Positions 36,597-50,000 of a DNA stretch of 64,000 nucleotides are shown in pieces (position 1 is the first letter of the stretch; every line of letters begins with the position of its first letter). Origin of the DNA: Anoplolepis gracilipes (taxonomy: Eukaryota; Arthropoda; Insecta; Hymenoptera; Formicidae); NCBI RefSeq assembly GCF_047496725.1, contig NC_132982.1, forward strand, positions 5,597,001 through 5,661,000. The letters run 5' to 3'. A program made the translations under genes and the position numbers. The notes under the pieces are model-generated. The model was not told the origin of the DNA, made no database searches, and saw only the letters and a list, made by a program, of their open reading frames with translations.

Positions 36597-39500
36597 TACA
36601 TATACATATATTTTTAATATTATTGAACTATAGAGTAGCTCAAGTTGTAGTTGTAACTAGTAAAGTTGTCAATAATCAATAAATTTTTCATCAAAATCAA
36701 TAAATTTTTATTTTTAATGACCATTTCAACTTTGGCATTCAGAATAAATCCTCGTTTTTATTTCAAATTGCTTTAATATGTTTAATATGTTATATGTCAA
36801 ATAAAATTTATGGAATGTTTTATATAAATTTTACATATAAAATAATATTTATTTATTATTTATAGAATGTTTACATGTTAACAAATATTTAAATTATTTA
36901 TTTATAGCGTTAGTAAATCGTTTGATATTGTCTCAAGAAATATTTATCATATTTGTGAATTTATATTACTATATATATATATAAAATATCAGTTAGTTTT
37001 ATATTCCGGAGACCTACAGAAATGTTGTATGTATCTAAGAAAGGAAGGCGATGATAACCATTTATTTCAAGCGAACTTTCTTAAGTAATAAAATGCTTCT
37101 TCAGTTCCTTTGCGACAAAGCACTCACATAATTTTCGTCGACTCCCGTATTAAGAAGCAGGAGAAAATTCAATGGTTCAGCGACTCAAAGGGCTTCTGCA
37201 ACTCGGGGCGAGACATTCTCTTAACCTTTATTTATACAGTTGCAACGTTGATTTCTACTATATTAAGTACAGTCATACATCATAAGTATCCAATGAATAA
37301 ATGCAACAAAAACTTATTTCGTTTCTTATATAATTTAAAAAAACAGAATTTTTTTATATCGCTCTCCATTTGGATATTTTAATCTCTTTTCAGCAATCAT
37401 TTTTTTTTTACACTTAAATTTATCATTACATAAAACACATCAGAAACAAAATACAATGTGAATATTCTCAACCACTACGTATTTTCAAATTTGGCGTAAA
37501 ATAAATAAAATAAAAATTTTTTAACATGCGCTCGCGTAAAAAAGTTGACACTTGTACAACTTTCACAATAAACGATTCAATTCGAATATTAAATTATTTC
37601 ATATTTTTATCGTTTCGGTGGCGAGCACGTATATTGCGGAAGTAATAATATATCGTGTGTACAACGCGCAGCCGAGCGTTTCGGAAAACTCGTATCTCAC
37701 ACACTAACACAGTGACACTTCTCCAGGCGTGGCAGGGTGGGATCATCCCTTACGAGTTTCGCTTATCGCGAAAAGGATTGCCGTGTCCTCTTGCGCGCCA
37801 CGATGGGACGCGAAGGGGTAGTACCAGTCAACCGCAATCCGAGATAAACCTCGATAGCGGGGTGCACGTAAGGATTTGTAACCACCCATATATACCTATA
37901 CTCTGCACGGATTTTCGGTACTATCATTCGCTCCGAGAGAATCCAAAGAACTTACTCGATAGCGAGACGAATTGCCAGAAAGTTTCCCCAAAAAGCAAAA
38001 TCCATAGAGTCAAGAATTCACTCACTATTATACGTATGAGGCGTAATGAGCTTCTATGATTAAATAAAACAATGGGATAATTGAACGATAATGAAATTAT
38101 TGTTAAATATCGATTTAAATACAGATTAGTTATGTAATCAATCAAAATACAGATTATATATTAATCTGATTAAATACAGATTAGTATACTTGAATGTCAT
38201 TTTAATGATTATTAATAAAAAAATTACTTTTATACTTTTACAATAAAATATTAGCTAGATTACATTGTGAAAAATCAGTATATTGTTTTTTAGATTATTT
38301 AAATTATATAACATAAATATTATACATATATGTAAAATATATATATACATGCTATATAAATTAATGTCCAAAGCATTATCTTTTCATTAAAATATAATCC
38401 TAAATGCAATATATCTTCTCTTCATTTTCTCTTCGATCCGTGAAATCGGCAAATATCCTGCCTTATTTGGAACAGTGAGCATGAATTGAAATAGGACATT
38501 AGTTCTATAGATATGTAATAATTCCCAAAAAATGGCACGTGAATAAAAAGTGCTTTGAACCATAAATCCGTTACATGTAGAAAAAAAAATATTTTCCCAT
38601 CGCTTGTTTCTATTTTTCAACTTTTCCGCACTAAAACTGTTCACTCGGTTGGGTAGCAATTTAAATCGAAAGTAGCTCGTGCTAGTAATTTCTCTATGCC
38701 AGACGAGAACGAAGAAACAAAAGTGATGTTCAGAGAGAGTTCAGTTTAATTTTTTCCACTATCTCGGTATTTTTCATCCACTTGCATAAGCAAATTTTTT
38801 TAAGGACATAAAATGTTTTAAAATAAAGATGTTTAAAGAACGATCCACCTCTAGATTATACTAAATTATTCTTTTAAACTTTAAAGAAATTAAAGATATA
38901 AATATCTGTTATTTACGATAATTGAAACTTGTAATTCAACACTTTTACATTTTAAATTACAATACAATTCTCTTGTAAAATTATTTTTAAAATACAAATT
39001 CGATCATTCACCGATAGCTTTTTAGGTTTTCTTATTTTCAACATTAGTTTTCGTAATTTTTTTAATATTAAGTATTTCACATCTTCAAGTAAAAGGTCAT
39101 TTAAAATGATCAAAATAAAGTTTTATTAATTGACAAACATTTTTAATTCTTATTTTTAATATAAGAATATTTCGATATCGACAGAACTGCCATTTTCCAT
39201 TTAAAGCGTTTTTATCATTGGTTCCGATACCCTTCGTAACGCATTTACTTTTGTATGCAAAGGATGCAGAGCCTTCGAATTCGACACGCTGATGCAACTC
39301 GCATGCATTAAGATCTGTGGTGCACGGGATTTTGATGGATATTCGAGAGAGCAAGTAGGACGCTTCTAGCATCGTTACGTGTCACCAGGGATTTATGCCA
39401 ATCTTTCGTGGCTCTGGTATTATCTTGACATTAACGTAATATATCCGGTGGTATTAGCATCAAGTTTTCTGCGCCTTTTTCATAACCAATTTTTTTGCAT

Positions 39501-40984
39501 TATAAAAAATACATTTTCCAGATTGCACCCGAATATTACATTACACAGAATGTTACATATACATAACATTCTGTCCGAAAAATATAGGCCTGGAAAGAAT
39601 GTTCGAAAAATTCTGTAGAAGAAAGAACTTCTATCTAAATTTCAGGGGAACAACGTTATAAGTCCATTTTCCAACAATTTTCTGACATCTCGTATATAGC
39701 GCGACTTGAGCCATTATGTCAATTTCAGTCTCCACTTTGTCTGTACGACTCTAGAAAATATGACAATTCGCGCTCGTGAAATCCTCTTTGTCGATTGACG
39801 CGAATAACTTCCGAAAGGCAATGCTCGCTCGAGTGAGCGCGAAAAGTAATGTCGTCTGCCAATTCGGTTATAAGAAATAACGGCGAGATGCATAATGAAA
39901 CGCGGGATGTGGAAAAGTTTTCGCGCGCGTGCTTGACATTCCGATAAGATTGTAAAGCTCAATTTTACGTGTTTTAAAGCCCGATCGGGTATAATTATGG
40001 CCTCAATACGGGATCACAGTTATTTTTCGACCGTGACGCGGCTTCAGCACACTGTTCTCATCTTTTTTTTTTTTTTTACAAATTTCCTCTTTCCTCCATT
40101 TTCCGAGCAAATTAAACTCGATTATTATTCGGCGCCTCTGCGAGAAATCCTCCCGTATATCATTTCTGTGCGCGAAAAATGGCTCCATGGGATAAGACAC
40201 GAAGACGGATAACCGCACACGCGAGAAATTCCTTATTCGCCAAGTTATTTAACGATAAGATTACCTTTCGTTTTTAGAAAATTATGAGAAATGCGGTCGG
40301 ATGTCAATTAAAAACCTTCTCGATTAATCTTATAATGAAATTAACATTATATAGAAGCAGATAGAATTAATGTTTATGTCTGGAATTCTTCTCCGGTAAT
40401 CTTTCTTTCTTTTTTGTTCCTAAATTACATTGTACGCTTATTACAGTATCTATCAGAAGCCCGGTTTTTAATCTAAGTCTTTAATCTGCATTTGCAATCA
40501 TAATTAAACATTCTCATTTTAAGATTTTTACTCACAAAGAAAGCTAGATAAACATTTAGATGTGTAATAAAGTCACAAGAAAAAGAATTTGTACGTGAAT
40601 GGAGAGACATAATTTTAACCTAGCTCATTTGTATGATCACTTGAATAATAATTATTTTAATGAATACAGTCCAACGGTGTTTAAAAATTCTCCTTTTTAT
40701 TTATATCTCTAAAAGACTTGGGCGATCTGATTAGAAAATTCCCAGTGTAAGAAGTAGCTCGGGTATACCTCGAATTCGCTACGCTCGTACTCACTTGTGA
40801 GCCCCTGAGGAATAATCTTTCTTGTCATAGAATGATATTTATATGCAGTCATCTTGAAACTTATCTCTTATTTGATGGATGTTACTTTTTTCATTAATGT
40901 TATAATTATGAATAAATGTATGATGTTTCACTCTTTCTTTCTTTCTTTCGTTTTCTTTTCGAGATTTGAAGTAGCGCGAATATC

Positions 40985-41031
<47 letters not shown>

Positions 41032-44000
41032 GAATGTCTGTATGTATGTATGTTCCTTATAAATTCCCTAATCCTTTGACCAATCTAGACCAAATTTTGC
41101 ATAGTTATTCTCTCCCTGCGAAAAAAATAGACCATAAAATTTGGACACCCTATCTCTTCTTCCTGATTTCATCTCCTTGACACAATTTATGATAATTTAA
41201 GAAAAACTATGCTTTTCCAATGGTCAACTATATATTGTTTGCTCAATGTATGTATTTATTATAGTAGAACAAAATGATACACTAAATAAAGTTGTAAATT
41301 ATATTACTTTGTAGAAATGTGAAAATCGAAATATAACATTGAAATTAATTCAAAATGATATAATTTACAAATTTATTCAGTATGTCACTTTGTTTTACTA
41401 TGCTAACTTAAGTACATACATGTATTATTGCAACCATAAGTTATTATTCTAATATTGTATTTTGGGGGACACATAAATGTGAAAATTGAATAATAACAGT
41501 AAAATTAATTTCTAGTATTTACAAAATACAAAGTAATTCACAAATTCGTACAGTGTATCACTTTGTACTGACAAAGTCATTATTGCAACATAGCTAATTT
41601 ATTATTCTAATTATTATGCTATTAAGTATAGTAAAACAAAGTGATATATACTATATGAATTGTTAATTATACTGTATATAAAACAAGCGTAAAGAAGGAT
41701 ATAACAATAATGTTAACTTTCTACTGAGCAAGTTGCATCAAGCACATCCCCTTCCCGATTTAGGGCGCGGATGCGTGACGCGATCAGCGCACTTAAGTGA
41801 ACCGGTATCTCCATTCGGGAATCGTGCCACGCTTAAATTGGATTCTGCTCCCGCAGGAGCAGCCGAGGTTCGCGGTCGGCGAACGGAAATCTCTTAGCGC
41901 TACCTCCGCCTTGCGCGACTACCGGCTGGAATTTCCAATTTAGCTGTCCGGAATAAGCAACCATATTTAGAGCGGATCTTGCATTAAATCGGGAACATCT
42001 TGCGCACTGTTTCCAAGCGAAACGGAGCGGCATCGATTTCCGGCTTGGAGAACATATCGCGCACTTATCGCGGATCGCTATTGTAGCTTTAAATTTTTGT
42101 GACAATGCCGGGAGACAAAAAAAATTTCTGATACTTGATACGAATTTCTTCCTTTGAAGAATCATCAAACACGATCGTCCGCTAATGTCAATGTTACAAC
42201 GCGAAGAGTTCAAACTCGTGACGTATCAATCGATATTCCATATTTCCGCAAAAATTTCATTCCGGAGATAGATTCCGGACGTGTTGAATTTATGACAGAG
42301 GTATTTTCTGCAACTGCTTCCGATAATTCCGGCTAGAAGGGGGCTTAACTTTGCGATGACGAATGTATCGCCACGACTTGCAGATATGCGTATCCACAGA
42401 GCCATGTCAGATTCGTAGAAGACTCGCGATAGTTCTTTCTACCCTTCCATCAAAACTTCACGCTTTACGACTAGCGAAACGAGTTTTTCTCGGAAGTGCT
42501 GATATTGCGGGCGTCCTTTATATGAGGCACAATCGTCGCAGACAATAGCGAAGTCTTGGTTCTGTTCTTCGCTTGAGCGTACTTCTTTTTCTTCTTCTTC
42601 TTCTTCTTCTTCTTCTTCTTTTGCTTTCTTTTCCTCTTCTTCTGCTCGATTGGCTCTCGCACCAATTCTGGTTTAGGAGGATCAGTGAGGAATGCCGGAT
42701 TTATGAGATCGGCATATCTTTATAAAAAATGGACGAAAGACGGATAGTTTCGTAAAGTTTCTTTTGAGTCGTAAATATTCAGAAATTCTCAATGAAATTT
42801 TGGTAAAAACCGCAGCGATATAAATAAAATTTTACAAAGGAATTTTGAATATATTTGTCACCGTCTCGTAAGCCTACGATTTACATGGGGATCTTTTCTA
42901 AAGCGTGTTATGTAACTGCGTGGGAAGGAAAGCTGCTTGCGTCGATTAATCTACAGCGCTTGTCGACGTCCGTCATATTTTTTTTTTTCACTCTACGAAT
43001 AAAAATCTCGACGACAAACTTGTTAACAACGAGTGAGCGGGCAGCAAAGCAACGAAATCGTTATACTTTGATTTACGACAACTTTCTGTCAGTTCTAAAA
43101 TCCTAGGTCAAGATATAGGGATGGCTGGGGCCCACTCGGGTTTGGACCAGGTCCAGGACGATTTTAGCGATCGTCGTTGCCACTACCGCCTTTTATTTCC
43201 GCCCCATAAAGCGAATGTCGCGCTTTGCCGCTTTTCTCGAAACCGTGGTCCTCGCACAAGCGACCACTAGATCTGCCATTACCGCCGTTCCGTGATTTCC
43301 CGTCTTTTCCGAAATTGTTCTTTCCTGTTCACACGAATGCCTTGGCAGACAACAACGCGAAAATTTCCAGATAATTTTCAGCGCACGGAAATTTGATGAA
43401 ATTTCGGACGAGCGGTATATAATGTTTTAAAAACTTCTTAAGCGTTAACAGCGTAATTTTGAGTTGAGTTTTTCTAATTTTCCTAGGTTTTTTAAATATT
43501 TTAACTTTATTTGTAATTAATTCGATCGATTTAATATATTTTACGATAAATTAATGTAATATTATAACTTTTCAAATTGAATATTAGTCTCATATTTCTA
43601 TATTGTTATTTTAAAAGCATATATGAATCTAATGGAAGCGTATAATGATTGTAGAATTCTTTAATGTATAAAGGAAAAAAAAAAAAAAAAATGGAAATGT
43701 GTCGCACTCTCTGACTTATCGCCATATAGTCCGTTTTTCATCATTTTGCTCTTTAATCCTGTCTCTTTGGCTTGGCTGGTTCGGAAAAGCAGAGCCGAGA
43801 ACATATCACGCCGTGGTGGCACGTAAAAATGGCGAGGTAGATAGACCGGCTCGTTAGTTAAATGTCGCCGGTACGAAGCCGGCAAATGCCGTCATTAATA
43901 TTGAAACGAGGTCCCTTTGAAAAGGGCTTCATGCGCGCGCACGCTAGCTGCTCCAAGCACTTTCAAAAGGGTGTGAATACACACACACTCTTGAAATTGA

Positions 44001-47000
44001 TGCGCCAAAATGTCGACGACCGATTGACCGATATATGTATATGTATATATATATGCCAAGTATTAAGGAAATAATGAAAGTATTGTAGTATAAAAAAAAA
44101 TAAGATTAACTCATTCTACTTTTATTGGAAACTTTTAATTTTTTTATCTAGTTAATTATGTAACAATGAATTCAATGTGTACACGTATTTTATTCTCGAT
44201 AAATTATAATTTTTTTTTGTAAATGGTAATTCATAGTAGCCAAAGTGTTTTAAGAAATTGAATGGATCAATAATAAATTAAACAAAATCAAATTCTCTAA
44301 AAAACTAAAAGAAAGAACCAGAAAAGTATATCGCTTATATGTAAAATAAAATTTGCAGAAGAGTTAAAGATTAAAATATATTTTAGATATTTTGTATGTT
44401 AAATCTCTCATCTAAAATTCTATAGAGAAATTCTCTAGAGAAAAAATTTTAATATAAAAATTACATAATGTGTTTATTAAAAAATGAAAAATATGTAAAG
44501 ACTCAAATCATTTTCATAAACACGTTTCCGTGCGTTTTCGTGAAAATAAAGTTACAAACAGTAAACGTTGATCCGATTGACTCCTTTCCGATTGTACGAA
44601 ATCGGATTAATAAATCCATGAATTTAATTATCGTTGATATCATTGGCAGCGGCTCATCATCACTGTCGAAGACAAACATCAACTCGACTTATTAACCTGC
44701 GACAAGTTCGAAGATTAATTTCATGCTTGCTTAGTCTGCAGGCGATTATGGTGATTATAGACATTCTGACTTTATAAGCAAGAATGTTGCATTCAGAGTC
44801 ATGTATACGCTTTGCTTAATTATACACATACAAGCACAGGATCTTCCTGGCTTAAATGCAGAATTTCAAGAGAATAATAAAATTTGACCGAATTAATTTG
44901 GCATGTTCCATACATATCTCAGAACAATTAGAAAAGTTTTTAGATCTCCGTTTTATTTAAGTAGATAATTTTGTTAATTCAAAACTATTAAATTTATTTT
45001 TTCGTAACATCAATTTGAGTTTTTTTTGTCCCAAACGCTAAAATTCTTTGTTTATCGGGCGTGGTTATTCATATATAATATATAATATATACATATAATT
45101 ATAATGTTTTAGTTAAAAATATAAGTCCATCTTCGTTACTTGAAAATTTATTACATGTTGTAGATAATTAGAATATATTAATTCAGATTAATATTTTTTA
45201 TGTATACTGCGAGATTAACAAACAATTCTCTTTATGATAAGTCAATTCACTTAAACATTCGTACGAGACAGTAATGAGATAGCGCGTGTTTCGTTTCTGC
45301 GATAACCTAGATCCAAAAACAAAAAGCTTCTGTTTGTCTGCACAGTATCGCGATGTCGGATCTTCATCATCCGACGAATTTCGGACACCAGTTTCTGGTT
45401 AAATCAGCAGGAAATGAGGGAACATACGAGAAAATCGTGTTATGTAATAGAAATGTACGATAGAAAATGATCTCGTTAAAAATATACATCTTTAAATTTT
45501 ATCAATTATTATTAATTATTATAATCTTAATATAAAGAATTATTATTGCACATGTATGCACAGCCTTAAAGTTACAATAATAAACTATCTCGTAAGAAGA
45601 AAATTAATTAAATAATAAAGAATTTAAGAAAATTCATAAAATGTTCCGTGATTTAATAATATATCAAATAATATTATTAATAATATTAAAATAAATTATG
45701 TATGTGAAAATATTTTATTAATATTTACATTTTTAATATTCCTATGCATATAATTAATATTTTGCTTTCAAATATGAATTTTAAATAAATTATAATGTAA
45801 TATTTTGTTAATTATATTATTTATACGTTAAATAACAAATTTGTAAATGATCAAAGGAGAGAACATCTGTCCTATTGCATTAAATTACATTACAATATTT
45901 ACAAAATATTGAGTAATATATAATATTTAATAATATTTTAAATGATATCTAATGCTATTAATAGAAAATAAATAGATACAAAAAATATATTTGTACAGGA
46001 ATGCTTCTCGTATAACAAAGGTAGAGGGAAAAATAGATAGAAAAAAAGAGATAGTATAACACATTCATCATTATTGATAAACATAGGTTGTTCATACAGA
46101 ATATGTATTGTTCAGTCAACTCATACTTGGTATTAATTAATTATCTCGTTGTGGTCGACAATTATTATTATCAATATAACACGCAAATCAATGTTAATGT
46201 AAATAAATAGAGAAGCAAACATAATATTCATTTTTATAAATTTAATTCCAATCGAATTTCCCTGCCTGAATTTTATCAAACATTAATATATTAATGTACA
46301 TAATATTAATTCGATTAATGTTTCTCGAATAGAGTTATGCATATGCTATCGTGCATTATTTAACATCTAATTAAAATCACAAAACTATAAACATAGAATC
46401 ATATCTCGATTATAATCGGATTTGTTGATTGGCAACTGTTGAAATTGATTGCATATAATTAACGTTATATTTCTACATTTTCTTTTATATAAATATTTTT
46501 AAAGGATTATTCTTTTCGACAAATTGAAAATTTATCGCGTCATTTGTTATCCTTTAAAATACAGTTTGTCTGATAATTTAATTTTCTAAACTCTTTTAGC
46601 ACAGTAAAATTTTTTTCTTTATAAAATACTTTTTCTTTTTCAGGAAAAAAGGTCGGATTAAAGTTTAGATTAATTAAGAGAGTACTGAGCCAGATTATTA
46701 GCAGCAGATTGTGGCACAAAGTGTCGTCAGCGAAAATGAGGATATACCCCTTGTCAAAATGAAAGCGTACACAAATGAGTAAACTCGCTAACGAGAATTT
46801 TATTCGGCTACAAATATCACCTAACACTATAATGTAATTCATTTATTTTTCACATGAGATAAATGTAATTTATTTAATTTCATTCTTCTCAAAGTTAATA
46901 ATATGGTATGATCCAGGTTGTCTCTATGAATTAAAATTTAGCATAGTTTATTAACTAAAACATTGTTGAATTACATAACTCCAAACGTGGCATTATATAT

Positions 47001-50000
47001 ATTTTTATAAATATTTCTTTTTTTATTCTTTATTTTTTAATTTAAAGTTATCAAAAAAAAAAAAAAAATCTTTTTAAAGAAAAAAAAAGAGAATATTAAA
47101 AATAAAAATCTGAAACATCTTTTACATTTTCACCTCAACATTTCTCTTTTTACAATCATATTACTCATCAGAAAAGTATCATTTTCGCCAATATTCCTTG
47201 ATGATACATTAATGAGAAACGCGTCTCTGTCATCAGAAATGTATGTGTTTGAGATATGTTTCACAGGATCGAAAAGTAAATCGAGGGTTAATATTATTAC
47301 TTGTCTCATCGCGCCTATTTCTGAGTAACTTGAGATCTCGGGATACGCCCATTGAACACGCACAGATGCGTCGTATATGTGGACGAGTAAAAAAAAAAAG
47401 GAAAAAAAAAAAAAATAATAAAATGGAAAAATCATATTAAGAGAAGTTAATAATTTATCTAAATAAACACAGATTCAATAATGCTTTATTAAAAATTATC
47501 GCAGTATACGCTCGGATAAAAAAAATCTGCAAAGATTTTATGCAAAGATTAAATGATGTAACACATCAATTTTTTAAAGCCTTTTTTGCAAAGTACAATT
47601 GTTTCTTTTACATATGTTTGTTACAATTTCGAAGCAAAACATGTATATTATATTTTTATACAACTTATTTTTTTTTACTCCTAAACTAAGTACGTCAAAA
47701 TTTAAAAGAATTATTTAATTTAAAATTTCATAGATTTTGAATCTTCGCTGTTAAACAATTCTGTATTCGTACCGTTAGAGATCGAATGTAAACGACACTC
47801 TGTATCATAGATGAAGATCTGAGAAGTGTACGGTTTAGCGTTAAATGTTTCACGATGTGGAGAAATGGAACGCATTGTGGAGAGCTGCGAACGATGCTTC
47901 TACGAGTTGTTACGAGAATTAGCGTCCATCTCGAAAAAGCGGACACGAGAAAGCGCGATTTCAACCCTCATCGACATTTTTCCGTTTTTTGCTGGTAAAC
48001 GCGAGTGTCGTCGTTTCGTCTCTTTACGACTTTCCTCACGGGGGCTATATTAATTGCTACGAAAGCGTTGCTGTCGTACAAACTGATAAATCGCCGCTGA
48101 AGCGTTAATCGATAATGTTGATGGTGTAATAACACGATAAGAAAATGCAAGCGAAATGGGACAACGGAAACTATTTTCTCTACGATCGAATTGTTTCTTT
48201 ATTGCGTTTAGTTAGTCACAATCACGAATGCATTTTCTTGCTTTAACTGTGCTAGATGATAATTTCGCGAGCGTGTTGTACGAAGCTAATTTTCTGCTAA
48301 AGCTCTTCGTCTTTTTCATTGTCGTGAATCGTGTTAGACTTACCTTATCGAGACGAGTATCATGGCAAATATCAGGTACTTTCCAAGCAACGGCACAACC
48401 AAAGATGTCGGCGGAATGATCTCAACGACCAACAGGAAGAACACGTGGAGACTGATGAGAATCGAAATGGAGAGTGTTACCTGGAATTGCGAATTATTTA
48501 TTATATTAACAATAGAGGAAAAAAGGTTGCAAAATCTTCAATTATTTGCATCTTTCATTCACAATTCTCCCTCATAATATAATGAATCTTTAAGAACTTT
48601 TACAACTTTTATAAATTTGCGTAGAATTTATGTGTGTTATAGATCAAAAAGTTTTTTATATAATATTATCTTGCATTTATTTTTTAATTATCAATTTAGT
48701 AATTAACATATCCTCAATCTACAATAAAAATGAAAAAAAAAATATATATATATGTATCCGATAACAAATGGACTTATGTAAATTTTATAATAATACATGG
48801 TCATATGTTGATTTTTATATTCATTTTTTCTCGGATATTAAACATATGGCATAATCAATAATTTAATTAATAATTTTTTGTTTAGTTCGTATCATGTTAT
48901 TATATATATATAGAAAAAATATATTTTATTATCTCGACCATGTTATCTTAAAAGAAGAAAATAAGAAAGCAAAGTAGCAGGTAGTCCAAAGACACATGTT
49001 ATTTTTCCTTCAGAATATGTCCCTTGACAGGCGACAAATTCTAGGCCTATTTGAAAAAGCCAGGTAAAAGGTTGCGAATAGTCAAGCAGAAAATTCGTAT
49101 TTATGATTCGCGTAAAGAATGTACGAAGCAAGAGTCGGAAGGATAAACGGGGCTGGCCCCGTGAGATAAAAGTTGTTCGTTGACAGAATTTATATGTATC
49201 CGTGATCCATTCGTTCTAATAAAACTTGTAAACGAAGAACATCAAGTTCGTGTGAGACACGTTTAGAACTCTTATCTCATATGGATAATAAAACAAGTAC
49301 GAGACGATAAGGAAAACGAAATGACATAATTTTATATTTTAATATTTAATATGACTAATTCATCTAGCAATGTTTTTTAATAATAAATGAATACATCAAC
49401 ATTATTGTAATTTGTATATATTAAATTAATGTGATTGCATTTGTCATGGTTAAAATCTATTTATATATCTATATACTTGGTCTATGTAATACATATTTTT
49501 TTTAAAGAATATGTGTAATAATTATATGTATAAAATGAAAATAATAAATATTCGAACGAAGAAATAAAAAGAAAAAATGAAGGAGATGGATAATTTTCTC
49601 TTTGCTTTCTTTTTTTATTTTTGTTAAAATTTCTCTTTGTTACTGCACAAAATATATTCATATACAATATACATTAAAAATTTTTCGTGAGGAATTCATT
49701 GTGCATGTTGTGGAAGCGGAAGTTAACCAGGTTAATGATTACTTAAAGTCTTCTTCCGTGAAACGATCCCCCTGTGTCCAAAAGTTTTATTATATTCTTT
49801 TATGTTAAGCATATTATGGGTCGAAATATAAGTTGAAAAGTCAAACATGTACTTTCGTAACTGTAGTAATTTTTCCGACGTAAAATAAACTTTTAAATAA
49901 AATAAAATATTAAAAAGAAAAATTTTCTAATAATTTTTTCAAAAGTAATAAATGTTTATATAATATAACAATATTATACAGATTAATATTACATATATTT

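Larger units (their letters stand above)
27169..48343 (-). other. receptor intron of about 21.2 kb
   Basis: This intron splits M3 between the M2 exon and the loop exon. It contains simple repeats (34128-34155 poly-T, 34725-34757 GA, 36558-36594 AT, 40987-41026 AT, 42589-42620 TTC), short tandem duplications near 28.3 and 32.7 kb and a fold-back repeat at 41261-41670. CpG-rich patches lie around 27.9-28.2, 31.0-31.5, 33.0-33.4, 37.6-38.0, 41.7-42.5 and 43.1-43.4 kb. Open frames of 126-148 codons (28690-29136 plus, 31039-31464 minus, 37655-38059 plus, 41833-42213 minus) match nothing I know, and I do not call them genes. Confidence 0.75.

Noticed and set aside
37655..38059. 134-codon plus-strand open frame
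   Set aside because: No recognisable motif, and it ends in low-complexity Lys/Arg sequence; probably chance.
41833..42213. 126-codon minus-strand open frame with several Cys
   Set aside because: The Cys spacing fits no zinc-finger or secreted-peptide pattern I know, and there is no signal peptide.
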